Assembly (NCBI GenBank): GCA_024529925.1
Contig: JAFEUB010001068.1
Location: forward strand, 1,284,001-1,348,000
From: Ophthalmolycus amberensis
Taxonomy: Eukaryota > Chordata > Actinopteri > Perciformes > Zoarcidae
Reading direction: 5' to 3'
Length of the DNA: 64,000 nucleotides
Numbering within the stretch: position 1 is the first letter of the stretch; each line of letters begins with the position of its first letter. This document shows positions 27,743 to 40,700 of this stretch, one piece after another. The notes under the pieces were generated by a model. That model ran no database searches, was not told where the DNA came from, and worked only from the letters and a program-made list of their open reading frames with translations. A program made the translations under genes and the position numbers.

Positions 27743-29419
27743 GTGTAGGTTTTTGTGGTCTTAATACATCATTCAAGTTCATGATTACGAGGATTACATA
27801 CAAATTAATTTGGTTGGATATCTACGCATTACAAGCGCGTTCATTTTTGCAAGTTTAACTACCAATGAGCTCTACTGCTATGAGAACAACCTGAATAGTT
27901 GATGCTCACAATCTCAGAACTGCAGTCTAATACAACTTTATGTCTTAAAACTCATGTGTTTTGTATGTTGTAGGAAAACAACACACTATTCTATTATCAT
28001 TTGATCAACACAGAGATCGTGTGAGGGCCTAAAAAGTGTGAAAGAGTGAGAAAAACTAAAAGTATAAAAATAAGAATAGTAAAATGGACATTCAGGTTTT
28101 TTTTTTTAGAGCTGAGCGAGTTCCCCTCATGAAGTCAAATTTATGTCCCGTGCTCCGGTGTTGTCTGGGCCTCCGACACAAGGCCAGTCTGTGCTTGGCC
28201 CGACCCATAAATCCTAACTTTTGAATGGACCTCTGTGCTGGACCCGGGAACCCCTGTCTGCTGAGGCTGTGGAGGGAGGCCCCCAAATTACAGAAGCTCC
28301 ACACGCAGTCCAGTAGGGAAAAAAAAGAAGTTTATCACATCAGTCCAAGAAGTGCAGTGGGACCCTCGCTCTACAAGGCCATAGAGGAGAGGGAGACGGA
28401 GACGGGGCCGAGTGTAAGATTATTCAGAATAACATGAAGTACTCTGCGTGAGAAAAGTCAGTGACAGCATCAGAACAAATCGTGATGAAATGGTTGCATC
28501 ACAACTATCTGAACGCCTCCTTGATACCCGCTATCCTCTCTTCTCACATGTATGATTCATATGGCTGCATGGAGGACTTCTTCAAAGCTCTCGCATGTTT
28601 ATGAGTCCATATCATCTGACACATTTGACATTTTCTGGATATGATGCATCATTAATGATGACCTCAATAGGCTTTCACATCTTTGGCCCACAGATCAATA
28701 AAGTGGTTAGGGGAGTAGGTCAGTGGCTCTCCAGAGGTGTCTGTCAGTGCGCGCATGTGTGTGTCTTTGAGTGTGCCTCCAAACAGTCGCACCCCAGCAA
28801 GTCAAGCAAGTGACTGTAAAATGTTGGTGCTAATTGGCGGCCAAGCCCCTGCCCCTGCCTCCGGGGCTGGCAGAATTGCGGCTGGTTTTCCAAGTTTTTC
28901 TTCCGAGCGATCCCTGCCTGCGAGGCTGCGGGAGTTCCATCCATTATTGATCAGCTCCAAGGATGAAAGCAGGAACGCTCAGTGGGGATTGAGCATCTTT
29001 GGCCCCACGCGGGAAAAAAAACCCAGCCTTGACCGCCAACTCTGCGTGAAAAGAGACAAGGAAATATCTCTTTTATATATATCACACTCAGCCTGAGACC
29101 ACAAGCTAAAGTAAATAAGAATTTATGTAAAATTAAATTATACGCGTCATACGGTGTGGATCTTTACTCACCCGTAACATTGAGACGCAGTCCTCACTGA
29201 GATTTTTCGTACCCAGATGATGACATTGTGTTGTGCGCTGCTTTGCCAGCCTTGGCTCAGCTCGGTGCTGTTCAGTGATTCAGCTGTGTGGAACTGACCT
29301 CCACCTCACCTTGGCAATACTCCCCAACCAAATGAACGTTTGGCAGCCAGAACACACACTGGATATACAAGCATGTGTGCACGCCAGTGATAACACACAC
29401 CAACACGCAGAAATAGACT

Positions 29420-29467
<48 letters not shown>

Positions 29468-30239
29468 CTGTCAGGGAAAGGTTACAATGCTGTTTGAAAC
29501 AAAGGGGCAGATGGTTGACAATGATTCAGTGCCAGAGCTGGCAATGTGATTAAAATATTCATTTGTGTTTGTGTGTGTGTGCATTTATATGTCCCCATAC
29601 ATGTCTGTGGCTGAGGTGGTTTTGACTGGTTTTTACTGGCCCTCGCATCAGTCTAAGCTTCTCCCAACAGCGTGTTTTCATGATGCAGTTTGCTTTGGCC
29701 TGTTAGCGTGCCTCTAGTCAAGTGCTCTGCCAGAAGAAGCTGTAATATACTTTGAGTTTATATAATGAGCTATGAGCTAAACCACTGCTGGTGTTGAGTC
29801 ATCATTCGAGGACATAGGGGGCTAATTTGCAGATATGAAACAGTTTTGTGGAAATGGAATAGCAAATTAACTTCATGAAAGTGAGATTCTCTCTTGTATT
29901 TAGATTTTTTTTTACATCATTTCTTTCCATTGAGAATATATTGTTGGATACAAACATTCAAGGTATAACCGTTCGGATTTCAGTACTGGTTGATTTGGCA
30001 ACACGTGTAGTTGGTTTAATACTAAAGTCCCAGAAGTCTGTGCAAGCAAACACAACACTGCAAAAAGCCAAATGCCAATGACATTACTAAAAATTGCACC
30101 AAACAACGGGATCACCTTTCCTACTTCATATTTTGCCGCTTGGGCAGAAACCACCAGCGTGCAGCCTTTTGATCTTGACGCTGAATATTTGTTTATTGGT
30201 TAAAAAATGCCGGCAGTTAGGTTGAGGCAATGAATTGTG
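27743..30239. other. intergenic, no gene seen
   Basis: Unique-looking DNA. The GC-richer block 28140-28420 has an open + frame without any recognisable motif. Confidence 0.5.
29421..29464. repeat. (AC)n microsatellite
   Basis: 44 bp of pure AC. Confidence 0.97.
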
Positions 30240-30885
30240 TTCAGACAGATGGTTTGGCTTAGAATAAGTGCACTTAAGATACTGACGTAGCATCAGTAGC
30301 ATAGAAACAGATTCTCACTCCAATGCGTCAAAAACCACGACTTGGTCATCAGCGCTAAGCTTCAAACTTTGACGCTTTACGTACCCATTCAGCGTCAGTT
30401 TTGGATGTATGAGGGACGCTCGTTACATGCGGTCTTTTCATCAACCCGCCCTTAGCGGACTCTTAAAAACCATGTCTGTTGATCTGCGTCTATCACTGAC
30501 ACGGACGGGTTCATGTTGGAGTTAGTTTAAAGGCCCACTGCGTCTCATAAAGGTGCCCTGTGCGTCTGTATTATATCAACGTATGCTCATTAAACTGTTC
30601 GTATGTTATCCTATGAAAAATGACTCCTCATTGTTTGTGCATTTTCTACGCAAGGCTTCAACATGGGACAATTTACACTTGTTACATGCATACAGCCTCT
30701 TCAAAATAAAGTTCCGTCTTCACAGGAAACTTAGGTTTAGGCAACAAAACCACTTAGTTAGCTTTAGCAAAAGATCGTCGTTTGGATTAAAATAACCACC
30801 GAAGTGCCGTTACCAAAGTACGCACATTACGTGACCAAAACATCAACATTGACTTCTCGTGTTGTTTCCTGTGACTCCCTTGTGT
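30240..30885. repeat. interspersed repeat, copy 2 with extra 5' sequence
   Basis: The 3' half (30597-30885) matches 27085-27330. The 5' half has GTCA/CGTC-rich sequence (atgcgtcaaaaacc, agcgtcagttttgg, gcgtctcataaagg) not seen in copy 1. It could be a fuller copy of the same element. No coding capacity. Confidence 0.6.
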
Positions 30886-33800
30886 ATGAATAGGCAATTG
30901 GAATCCGACACGGAATGGCGGACTCCGCCACTTCATACGACACAACATAGAAAACTACGATTCAGAGAATGCAGACCATACATTGTATTAAAATGGGGTC
31001 TGATTTCATGAAAATCTTTCGGATTATAACTTTGATGCGCTGACTTCTTCGTCACATGAATGAGACTGTCCACTCCATGTCATTGGCATACTCAATGGCC
31101 ATCCACTCTAATCCATCCTAGGTCGTTAGCCCTGTCTGCGAGGACTAATCATCATCTTCTCTGGCTCAAGTTGGCCAAAGAGAGAGCATCATCAGAATGA
31201 GACAGTTAAATATTCATGTCCCACCGCGGTGTAATATCCTCCTCAATGATGTTTGAACCTTTACGACCCGAGGTAATCAGCAGTAATCACACGGTCACGC
31301 CGAACAGTGATGAATTTGATCTGTCGATGGTTGAGTCTGATGAGCTTTTGACACAGCTGAACGTCGCGCATCAGGCAAAAGCTCAAACTATGATCACCAC
31401 ATCCAGCACACACACACACAGGCGGCGTTCCTGGTGACAGACAGTTCATTTCACCCCCAGGCATGTAGGTATGACATCACTCCATTAATAACGGAGCAAT
31501 TAATTATGACCTATTAGACTGATGAATTAGATTAGATAGAGGAGAGGTTTGTAGCCATGTGATAATATTACACCAGGATACATTAATGACTTCTTGGGGG
31601 GGGGGGATAGAATTCATACGTGCCAGTTTGGAATGACATACAGTCAGCTATCTAATTATATCAATGATAGATGGTGTTATTGATATGATAATGATTCCCC
31701 ACCCCAACCTGATAATACTCTACCGTTGTAATGTGATTACACTGAAGCTTGTGGATCCATATTGTGAGACTTTGATGTCTCGCAATGTGACAGCAGACTC
31801 TATCTTAAATGAAAGTTTCATATTGATGACACACTGAGCCTCATGGAAATCACTGGTGCGTTCAAGGTGTCTTTGAAGCAACCGTATGGAGGGTGTTCGA
31901 TGCATAAATATGTCATACGACTTTCAAATATTTACGGAGTTGTAGGAAATCAAAGATGCTTCCAAAATGTAAAACATGACGAATTAACTGTAATATTTAT
32001 TAGAATGATCAGTGTTGGTATGATAGCTTAAAAAGCAAGGGATTGGTTCTTTTTTGGATGAGCACATTTGTTGTTTTAAATATCGCTGCCTACAACAGCC
32101 CATAAATGGCCTCATATGAGTGTGTCAAATGAGTCTTATGGATATTTTTATTCTACTAGAGAGATGGGTCAAAAATAAATAAAGAATTTGACTCATCAAG
32201 CATTTTTCTGGCATTTTTTCTTGATATTACCTAATGGAGTTCATTGGTGTCCTTGAGTTGTAACTGAAGCATGTAGGCTCTTTCAATAGATAAACACATT
32301 GTAAGGCTTCACATATGAATGCTGTTCTCCTACGCTGTGAAGACGAAAGAAACAAAAGGATCTTTCATTGATCAACAAAAAGCACTGTGCTGCATTTCAC
32401 TGACATCTAGTGTCAGATTCGGGAACTGAGATACACTGACTCTGACCCTGTGCAGGTGTGTGGACCCCCCCCCCCCCCCTCCAGACACACGTTATCCACT
32501 TCCCCGTACATCAGTGTAGTCTTATCGATCTGCTCAATATCACCTCGAATGATCAGACAAGTGGAAGCGCCGCGTTGGAATGAAACTCATCCATTCCCTC
32601 TGTCTGCTAGCCGCCGCTGTAATGACTTGAGGGAAGACGGGGAGGAAAAGGAGCCCATTGAGATGGACCCCTGAACCAGTCAGCTCTGCAGCGGCCTTAT
32701 GTCCTGGCCAGTCTCCCCTCCGGGCACAGTCTGTTTCGGCTAAAGGAAGAGAAGTGGGTCAGTCTGTCTGAGATGGGAGAGATGAGAAGTGAGCCGGGTA
32801 TAAATATATATATATATATATATACATCAAATCATACAGATAGATTGAGCTCAATCCTAAGTGGATTTGTTGCCGGGATCGCCTCACATCTGAATATGTA
32901 ATGTAGTGTATTAAAATGATAATCAGTATGAGTGATGAAATGTTACCTTTTTGGGGCGAAAGATGAAGATGCTTCAGGGCTTGATCGAGGAGGGTTTTAC
33001 TTGGTATGTTTCATCCTCTAACACGTAGAATCTAACAGGATATGTAAAACATTTCCCCTGCAGCTGTAACATAGCTAGAACAGTTAATGACGATTTTATT
33101 CTAATTTCAAATCACTTTGATGACAACTGAAATATATCTAAAGATATGATTTAAACGTCAAACTAAATACATTTACTGAAGTCCTGCATTCAAGTAGTAG
33201 TCTCACATGATCTTTATGATGATTTACAGTCAACAAATCCCCGAACCAACAATGAATTGTAGTACATGTACAAGTATTGTATCTATGCATTCCTCTGTTT
33301 ACATGTTGCCTTTACCATGAACACAGCCACTGTTCTTTTCTTTTGACTCAATCCCACATACACCGTCCTGCTCACTGGAGGACCCAATATGTATTAATCC
33401 GTGGCTGAAAATTGTCCCCAAGAAATGCAAAACATACTCCTGTTTGACTAACGTTCGCTGGAAAATACAGTGCGCAGCTGTTTGAGGGAATTACTGAGCC
33501 TTTTTAAAAAGTAGTGGACATATTTGTGACCCTGATTTAAGAGTCTTTGGTACGAACAATGGGCCTGAGTGCCACAGACAAGGTAGGGAAGTCAGAAAGT
33601 AGCGAGAGATGAGCTAATATATTGTTAGCTTTGGTGTTTTAATTGAATTTGTTGACAGTAATGTAAATATAGAAAAGCCTTATCCTTCAGAAATGAATAA
33701 ATCAGTAATAAAAAACTTTCGGAACTTTAGCTGATTTTGTACTTTTACTTATACGCTCAAGTATGCAAGACATGTGGAGTCCGTAAAAAATCTAAATAGG

Positions 33801-34945
33801 TATTTCGACCACAGGAAACAAATCAATCAGAGCCCCAGTCAAAACATGTTTCAATAGAAGTAACTGTCTAAGCATCGCAAAGGTATAGACATATTGTGAC
33901 AGCTTTATTTTTGTCTTATTTCTCCTTCAGACTTCCACTGTCTCGAAATCTAATTACAGTAAATACTGCACATCCACCACCAACAGTCTTTTCAAAAACA
34001 CGTGTTTTCCCCCGTCCTCCTAAGGTCTTATTACCCATATTGAGCAATAACGAGCGGTACGGTCATGCAGGCGCACATCAATACATTCACACACGCACAC
34101 TTCTCTGCCTCTTCATCATAGGATGTGACACCTGACGGCCCATTAGTTCCCAAAGTGTTATTCTTTCTATTCTATGAATTCCTCTCCTTACAGAATATTT
34201 AGACTCTGTGTGTTCCTCTCCGCTTGTCAACACGGGATGCATTATTCATGTTAATGTGTCATTATCTGACGCTCTGCATGATGTAACGTAGCCATTCCCC
34301 GGCCCCGCACCCACAAACGCATCCAGTCACCTTCTGAACTGTGCACTGCCATCACCCTGCCTGCAGCGCTGCAGCAGCTCCGCTTCGTATAATACACAGG
34401 GGGGGGGGGGGGAAGAAAAATGTGCTTTACGGAGGCTTTATTGTGCAATTAAAATGTGAGCTTAGCATAGCGACATTGAAGATAACAAAAGATATGAGGT
34501 TTTTAACGCAGCTTCAGTGCATCCATAACTGTGCGCCTCCAATACCTGCTTTTAAGAAAGAGATAGAGAACAGCAGAGTGAATTTAACCAGCTTTTAATT
34601 ATGCAATTATGAAGGTGTGCCTGTATTTGAGATAGAGTGATGTGTCCTGACTGTATGCTTTAAATTTAACAGAGATATGACACGAGGGAGAAAAGACAGG
34701 GAATTTGACTTAACAAGCCTTTAGTGCAATTAAAAGATAAGTCAAAAGCCTAAACTGCATTTAAGATAGAAGGACAGAATGATTCTGAGTTTTAATAATT
34801 CTTTTGTGAATCCATAAGGGATGCCTAGGTTTCAGATATGGAGAAGAAAAGGATATTAGGTAGACTTTCAACAAGCTGTGAAAATGTAAGTTTAAAAACA
34901 TGTGCTTGAGATGGGGATAGAGAAACAGGCACAGAGTGATAGAAT
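30886..34945. other. intergenic, no gene seen
   Basis: AT-rich, with G and C homopolymers (31597, 32465, 34400) and one TA microsatellite. A TAAT-rich block at 31470-31570 could be regulatory. Confidence 0.55.
32804..32824. repeat. (TA)n microsatellite
   Basis: Short AT/TA run. Confidence 0.9.
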
Positions 34946-35647
34946 TTAAAGCAGTTTTTCAATTAGGGAAATATGCTTATTTGTTTTCTTGCTAAGAGTT
35001 AGACGACAACATCAGTACCAGTTATCTTAAGCACAACTACTACAACTGGTTTTGTTACCTAAACCAAAGCAGGCGTTGTTTTTTCATTCACAATTTTACC
35101 ACGTATTTATTCCGACTGTGCGCTGTGCTACCCAGTGCGTCAGAACGTGATGCCATAGTCTGACAAAGTGTCTATAGGTCACAAGTTTAAATGAGAACGT
35201 GTTGTACCACTCTCATACCTAGATGGTATATATATGTAGCTGTAGCAGCCGCTTAGCTTAGCTTAGCTTTGAGTAAAGACTGGCAACCAGGTAGCCCAGT
35301 GTAAACTGTCCGATATAACCCCAGTGAAACCTTAAATTGTTGCTTTTACACTTCACAGTTTTTGTGCCAATTAAACAACAACATATATCATGTTAATTAA
35401 TGAGTTATAGAACTGCTGATTGCCAGATTTTGTAACCTTTGGACAGAGCCGGGCTGGCTGTTTCCCCATGTCGCCATTCTTTATGCTAAGCTAAGCTAAC
35501 ACACCACACGTTCACGCTACACAACGTGCTGTCTTGAAGTCATTGTGGTTTTCACACTACATGACTGACCAGTTTCTCACCAGTTCTCAACTCTTGGCAA
35601 GAAACTAAGTGAGCGTATTTCCCAAAAAGGGAAACTATTCCTTTGAG
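34946..35647. mobile_element. teleost palindromic MITE with a nested insertion
   Basis: The left end (ttaaag... gggaaatatgcttat, 34946-34980) is the inverted counterpart of the right end (gtatttcccaaaaagggaaac, near 35617-35637). Internal landmarks of this teleost repeat are present: gcttagcttagcttag at 35251, ggacagagccgggctggctg at 35441 (reverse of the usual aacagc-agcctgg) and taagctaagctaac at 35485. The element is split by 184 bp at 35021-35204. The superfamily is not assigned; the family is recognised from memory. Confidence 0.75.
35021..35204. mobile_element. nested interspersed repeat flanked by TACCA
   Basis: The direct repeat TACCA occurs at 35016-35020 and 35205-35209. Removing 35021-35204 plus one TACCA restores the continuous sequence expected of the surrounding MITE. 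The insert's 3' end, GAGAACGTGTTG, matches the end of a related copy at about 6292-6303, which supports the boundary. The insert has the cctaaacc and tacccagtgcgt signatures of that family. Confidence 0.65.
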
Positions 35648-36354
35648 TAGTAAGAATAACAATTTTATGCATTAAATTGTATAAGTGTGAATGTCTCTCT
35701 TTATTAGCAGCCTGTCTCTGACTCTGACTTTCTGAATATCTCTGACAGCCTGAGCTGCCAGCCTGTCAGAAAGTGTCTTCCAGTGCATGCTGGGATAGTG
35801 GCCACTATCCCAAACACCCTGACAAGGATTAGACAGGTGCAGAAAATAAACAACTAAAACTGTCTTCTCAGTCATCAAACCTAAATATTGTAGCTTTGGA
35901 AAATGGTTTACCCTTTCTATTTCATGAGCCAATAAATGAAAGGCTTTTCACAACTAATTAACATGATGGCTCGGCTGTTCTACCATATTGACAGTAGCTT
36001 TATAGGCTGGTGTGGGTTGATGCACAGGTTATTTTTAAGATACCAGACAAGCACAATGCATAATTTATCACACCAAAGGATAACCCTCCCAAGCTGCTGA
36101 ATAAAGGAAGTAATAAGGGCAGCAAGGCATGCAGCTGAAATGACTGATAGTGCTTTACAACAGCTTCTAAATAGAGTAGATGAAAAAAAATAATAATCCT
36201 GTTTGCACATCATCTTGAAGGGAAGTGTAATTATCTAGCAGCCAATCAACACCGAGCACTCACTTCCTGAGTCTGACCTTGCTGGACTCGTAACCATGGA
36301 AATTTCTTTCTCTCTCTGATAGAGCACAGCTTGGTCATTCAAAAACCTGCATGA

Positions 36355-36355
<1 letters not shown>

Positions 36356-36384
<29 letters not shown>
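36356..36384. repeat. (GT)n microsatellite
   Basis: 29 bp of pure GT. Confidence 0.95.
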
Positions 36385-36386
<2 letters not shown>

Positions 36387-36796
36387 AGGTGAATGACAAA
36401 CAAGACCAGTTTTCCATGTCTTTCTTTCACAAGAGCACCTTGGAAACAGTCTTACCCTGCCGCTTAAGGTTTACTATAGTGTGTCCAAGCAGCAAATGGG
36501 ATGAACCACCGACCCCCATGCACACACACAAACATGCTGCCTTGGTAGCAAAATGGTCTTTTCACACACAAATCGGATGAATATGTGAAAATGACAGTAT
36601 TTGTTTTCTTTTCATTTGGGATCTGTTTTGACAGTCTGCATAAAGAATGCATCTTCAAGAAACACTGAAATATTTACAGACCACATATTGGCACATATCT
36701 GTCTGTGTGTGAGTGTGAGGTTGTTGTTGTTTTTTTACATTATTTTAGAGACGGACCATGCATTGAAGTGAGCCTTTAATGAAAGGTACCGCTTAC

Positions 36797-37265
36797 TAGG
36801 GGTGTAACTGGTTCACAAAACTTCACGGTTGGGTTCGGTACGATACAGTGGAGCCACGGTTCGGTACGTTTCGGTACAGTAGAAAACTATAAATGCCAGA
36901 GAAATGTACTTGATTTTAAAATATATTTATTCATTACAACTAACATCATGAAGTTATTCTTTGACTTTGAACAATGATGGAACTATACCTGAGTGACCCA
37001 TCTTCTGGGGTGTCTTCTAAGCAACACATAAGCATAAAAAACAAAAACTGCTCCTTAATGTTATGTAGTATTGTTACTTACATCTTGCAAAAGAGATTTT
37101 TAATCTCAATGGGACTACCTGGTTAAATAAAGGTTTTTAAAAAAAGAAAAAAAAAAAAAAAAAGAAGTTATTTTCTTTTCAAACGTATTCGGTTCGTCAT
37201 GCGTACCGAACCGTGAGCCTCGTACCGAACGGTTCAATACGAATACGCGTACCGTTACACCCCTA
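36797..37265. mobile_element. hAT-type MITE, 469 bp
   Basis: Terminal repeats TAGGGGTGTAAC (36797-36808) and GTTACACCCCTA (37254-37265) are exact. Both ends continue into CGGTTCGGTACG-rich subterminal sequence. An 8-bp direct repeat CCGCTTAC flanks it at 36789-36796 and 37266-37273. There is no coding capacity. The centre carries a foreign retroposed tail (see 37040-37165). Confidence 0.92.
37040..37165 (+). mobile_element. retroposed 3' tail nested in the MITE
   Basis: The sequence aatctcaatgggactacctgg, then ttaaataaagg, followed by an A-rich run (37137-37163), is a common 3' end of teleost retroposons, in + orientation. It lies in the middle of the MITE, so it inserted later. I see no clear target duplication. 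Confidence 0.55.
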
Positions 37266-37273
37266 CCGCTTAC

Positions 37274-38274
37274 AGAGGCAGAGACGCTTATTTAGTTTGC
37301 ATTCTCGGAGGCATTATCAGCCGCTGACAGCTGGTGAATGCAGCACTCAATTTAAGTAGACTATCCTGCTGTTTGGCATTTGATGGACAGTTTAGAGACT
37401 CCACAGTTGTACAAAAACGTACCTTACCTTACAATGTGTATCTCTTTGTTGGTGAAAAGTTGAAAGGACTTAACCATGAAATTGAAGGACTATTGCACAT
37501 TGATGAAATGTCTGTGCATTTGTTGTCATTGAGCACTTGAGTAGGAGAGAACATCTGATAGTTTTGCAGGGTCATTTTATCATTTTTAGACAAAAACGTA
37601 CCTTTTAAAAGTGAGAAGAAATATTATATTATGGTATTTATGTAATATTAGGGGATCTTAATTGATAAAAGATGCACAAATGCAACAAAAGCAAAAATCA
37701 GGGGAAATTACTATTTCTACTAATAATGTAGCTAGATGAAAACGTGAAAAGAAATGACTGAACAGAAAGTGTCCCAGAACTGAACCCTGTGGGATCCCGC
37801 ATGCAATGGCAGCTAATTACTTTTGTAGACTTAAATAGCTGTATTTACATTTAGGATCATGAATTCTAATAAACCGTGATGACATCGACGGATGTAACTG
37901 TGGCGATCAAAGTATGTGGACCTCAACATTATGAACATTTAAAACCATATTAATATGCTATTTTAAAAGGTTACTCCAGGAATTTGGTTTGGCAATTTCC
38001 TAAAGTTGTGGAATCTAACAAACTTGCATTTGCTGTGATGCTACTGTTTAATTTCATCCACTATCTGGTAAATGCCTAACTACTCTTTGACACACCTTCT
38101 AACCTGATGCTTTCTGTTGTATGATCTCAGACATTAGAAAGCCTCACTCCCTTTCAGCAGAGGAGATTGTACAACTGTTTTCACAGGACGAGTTGGAGTG
38201 ATCTCAGTTTTTGTTTGTAAAACAGGTGGAGTCGCCCTTTAACTGCCCCCGTTTTTCTTGAAAGGCTTTTCACA
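37274..38274. other. intergenic, no gene seen
   Basis: AT-rich. The segment around 37770-37800 (agaactgaaccctgtgggat) resembles the edge of an old retroelement, but it is too short to assign. Confidence 0.5.
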
Positions 38275-38490
38275 AGACTTTGGAGCCTGGTTGCAGGCTT
38301 TGCTCCCATCAAACGACAGTGAGGTCAACTGATGTCGGCCGATATGGTCCTGGCTCACAATTGGCTTTCCAGTTCATCCCAAAGGGTTTGTATGGGTTTG
38401 AGGTCCGTGCCAGCCAGTCAAGTCCTTTTACACCCAACCCAGAAAACAATTTATTTCGTGGACATTGGGGACATTTTCATGGTGAAGGTT
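38275..38490 (-). pseudogene. Tc1/mariner transposase relic
   Basis: Read on the minus strand, the fragment encodes DWLARTSNPYKPFGMNW and then PGPYRPTSVDLT. This aligns with the Tc1/mariner transposase region around the second aspartate and downstream (family pattern DWPAQSPDLNPIEHLWDEL). It has lost the catalytic SPDLNP motif, carries in-frame stops on both sides and has no terminal repeats nearby. Only about 70 codons remain. Confidence 0.75.
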
Positions 38491-39002
38491 AAAACAGTGG
38501 GCAGTTTGGAAAAATAAAAGTTGTCAGACTCGCTACTTAAGAGGTAGTCTGCAGAAGACAAGGGTTCAAGACGAGGTCACTCAAGAAAAGTTTGGACCAA
38601 TTTAAAAGCACCTGTGTCCAAATTCCAAAAGCCCTTCAGATTAAACAAACTTCAAAGGGATAATATCTAGACAGGTGGATTATGTGCCAGGGGGGGAGTT
38701 TCAAACAGCTCATCCCAGCTAAATAGATGACAACAGTAGACCTATAACATGGGTTATAGATATATAGGCTTAATCTGGCTTTCATATAGTACCGCTAACT
38801 ATTCCTGTAAGCGAGTAGTGACTCCATGGTGAGCTGATGCTTACATCTCCTTTGGTGATGCATTTTCCGTTTTCTTTCCCCCTTATAGCATTTAAAGTTT
38901 TCTCAGGGTTTAAATATGACAAACCTCATGATAACTTGTGTTAACAGACTGATTTATGTTATAGAGAGTTTAAACCTTGTGTTACCCCCCCCCCCCCCCC
39001 TC
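38491..39002. other. DNA just upstream of the candidate nrsn1 promoter
   Basis: Nothing recognised except a C homopolymer at about 38987-39000. Confidence 0.5.
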
Positions 39003-39124
39003 CTCATCTGCACGCATGCTCAGTGTCCCCGTTCAGCTGATTCACATCAGCGGCGGCGTTTGAGATCCACTGGTCCGACAGCACATGGACGCCCAGTGAG
39101 AAGAGCGACCACTCCGGCCAGGGG
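39003..39124 (+). promoter_or_regulatory. candidate nrsn1 promoter and non-coding first exon
   Basis: This is one of the few GC- and CpG-rich stretches upstream of nrsn1 (for example agcggcggcgtttgag near 39050). It ends at a plausible splice donor, gtaaga, at 39125. It would pair with the acceptor at 40700 through an intron of about 1.58 kb. There is no TATA box I can point to. CpG-rich sequence continues to about 39310. The exon start is not determined; this is inference from composition and splice signals. Confidence 0.3.
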
Positions 39125-40700
39125 GTAAGACTGTGTCCGTCACCGGTTGTATGAACTCGGTTCGAGTGAAAAGAGGAAGCTGCAGGTGCTGAGAAAAAAT
39201 AAATAAAAAAAATTGAAAGTGAGCCGCTGTGGATGAAATGCGACGGAGATAAGAGGTGGAAGGACGCGCGATGACTCACTGGTGTTCAGCGCTGGCGGTT
39301 CGTTTCTGTCTGTGCCGAGTTGAAATGACCACCATGTTTGATTCTGTCTGTTGTCAAAGAATGTGATTAAAAAACGACATATGTTGTCTTACAAGTAGAC
39401 TATTGGTAGCCTGTGAAATCCTATACTCAGTGTGGGACAGTGAAGAAACCGTGTTGCATTTTCGGTTTGCTTTTGGATCCCATACAAAAAAACGAAATGC
39501 TGGAATTTGCCTTATTAGAACGCGAATCTACGTTATTTGAACTTTGAACTCACTTTTGAATCAAGGGGATGTTCAGGGCAAACTAGACAGCGCTCTGGTT
39601 AAAGAGCCTTCATGGCACTGACACACATCTGTATCAGGATAAGATACGTGCCAAGTTTCATCCTTTTTGTAATAATCAAAAACCTGATTATTTATTTATT
39701 ATAGCAATTATTTTGGTTATGGACTTTTCTACCTAATTTTCTCGTGAACCTTTACTTTAAATAATAATTACCATAAATAAAACCAAAAAAGGTCAATACT
39801 ATCAAAATGTTGAAGTAGATGAAGTCTGGCCACATTCATTATTCTTGACATGTTAAATGCTGTTTCTAAAAGCACGAACTGCAAGACGTATTTTAGAGCT
39901 AATTCATGACAACTGAAATGAAAGAGTTTGGATATTCTGTTTGAAAAAGCTTTCTTCAACCCAGTGCAATCTCACACAGCTTCTTTTGTTGGCAAACGAA
40001 GTTTACCATCTCGCATGTCTTTACTGGTTCTGTTGATACCCCCACAGTTCACATTGCCGAGGAGCGCAGGGCTCGTAAACACGAATCACATGGACTCACA
40101 AAAAGCATGTTTACTTGGACAGCTCGTGCTTTCAGGTTCAAGATTTTGGCCATGGAGGAGGAGGGTAAAAAAAGGAACGATACCCGAGCTGGATGTTCTC
40201 CTTTGCTGACTACTGATTTGTTTTCAGGGTTATGTTTGAAATTGCAGTCAGGTTAAACTCACTCTACGGTACAGACGGAGATCAGCCATGTGTAGCCGCG
40301 AAGAGAAACCGTTTGAAGGCAGAGAATGAAAGAAATCAATCAAACCGCCTTGAGAGAATAACAACAGAGGGACATGTGTGCATATTTGTACGTAAAAGAA
40401 TAGAGTGTGCACACACGTGCATCCGTGTGACTCATCCGTGGGTGGTAATAGAGCCACCTCACTGCCATGGTAGCCGTCAATCGTTCACATGCGGCAACAA
40501 TAACTGGGGCGACCTGACGACACAGGCCAGAATTTATAACCAGCATCTGAAGGGATGGAGGCTTTTATATAGGAAAATCCATATTCAGCAGATAACAATT
40601 TTTTTTTATGTGAGCATATAGCTGACATCTACACATATCAATCTGTTCAGGTCTCTGGATATATATTTCTTACAGTATGTATCTGTATTTTTCATTGTAG
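39125..40700 (+). other. presumed first intron of nrsn1
   Basis: Between the candidate donor at 39125 and the acceptor ending at 40700. No repeat or alternative coding exon recognised. A short CpG-rich part runs to about 39310. Confidence 0.3.
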
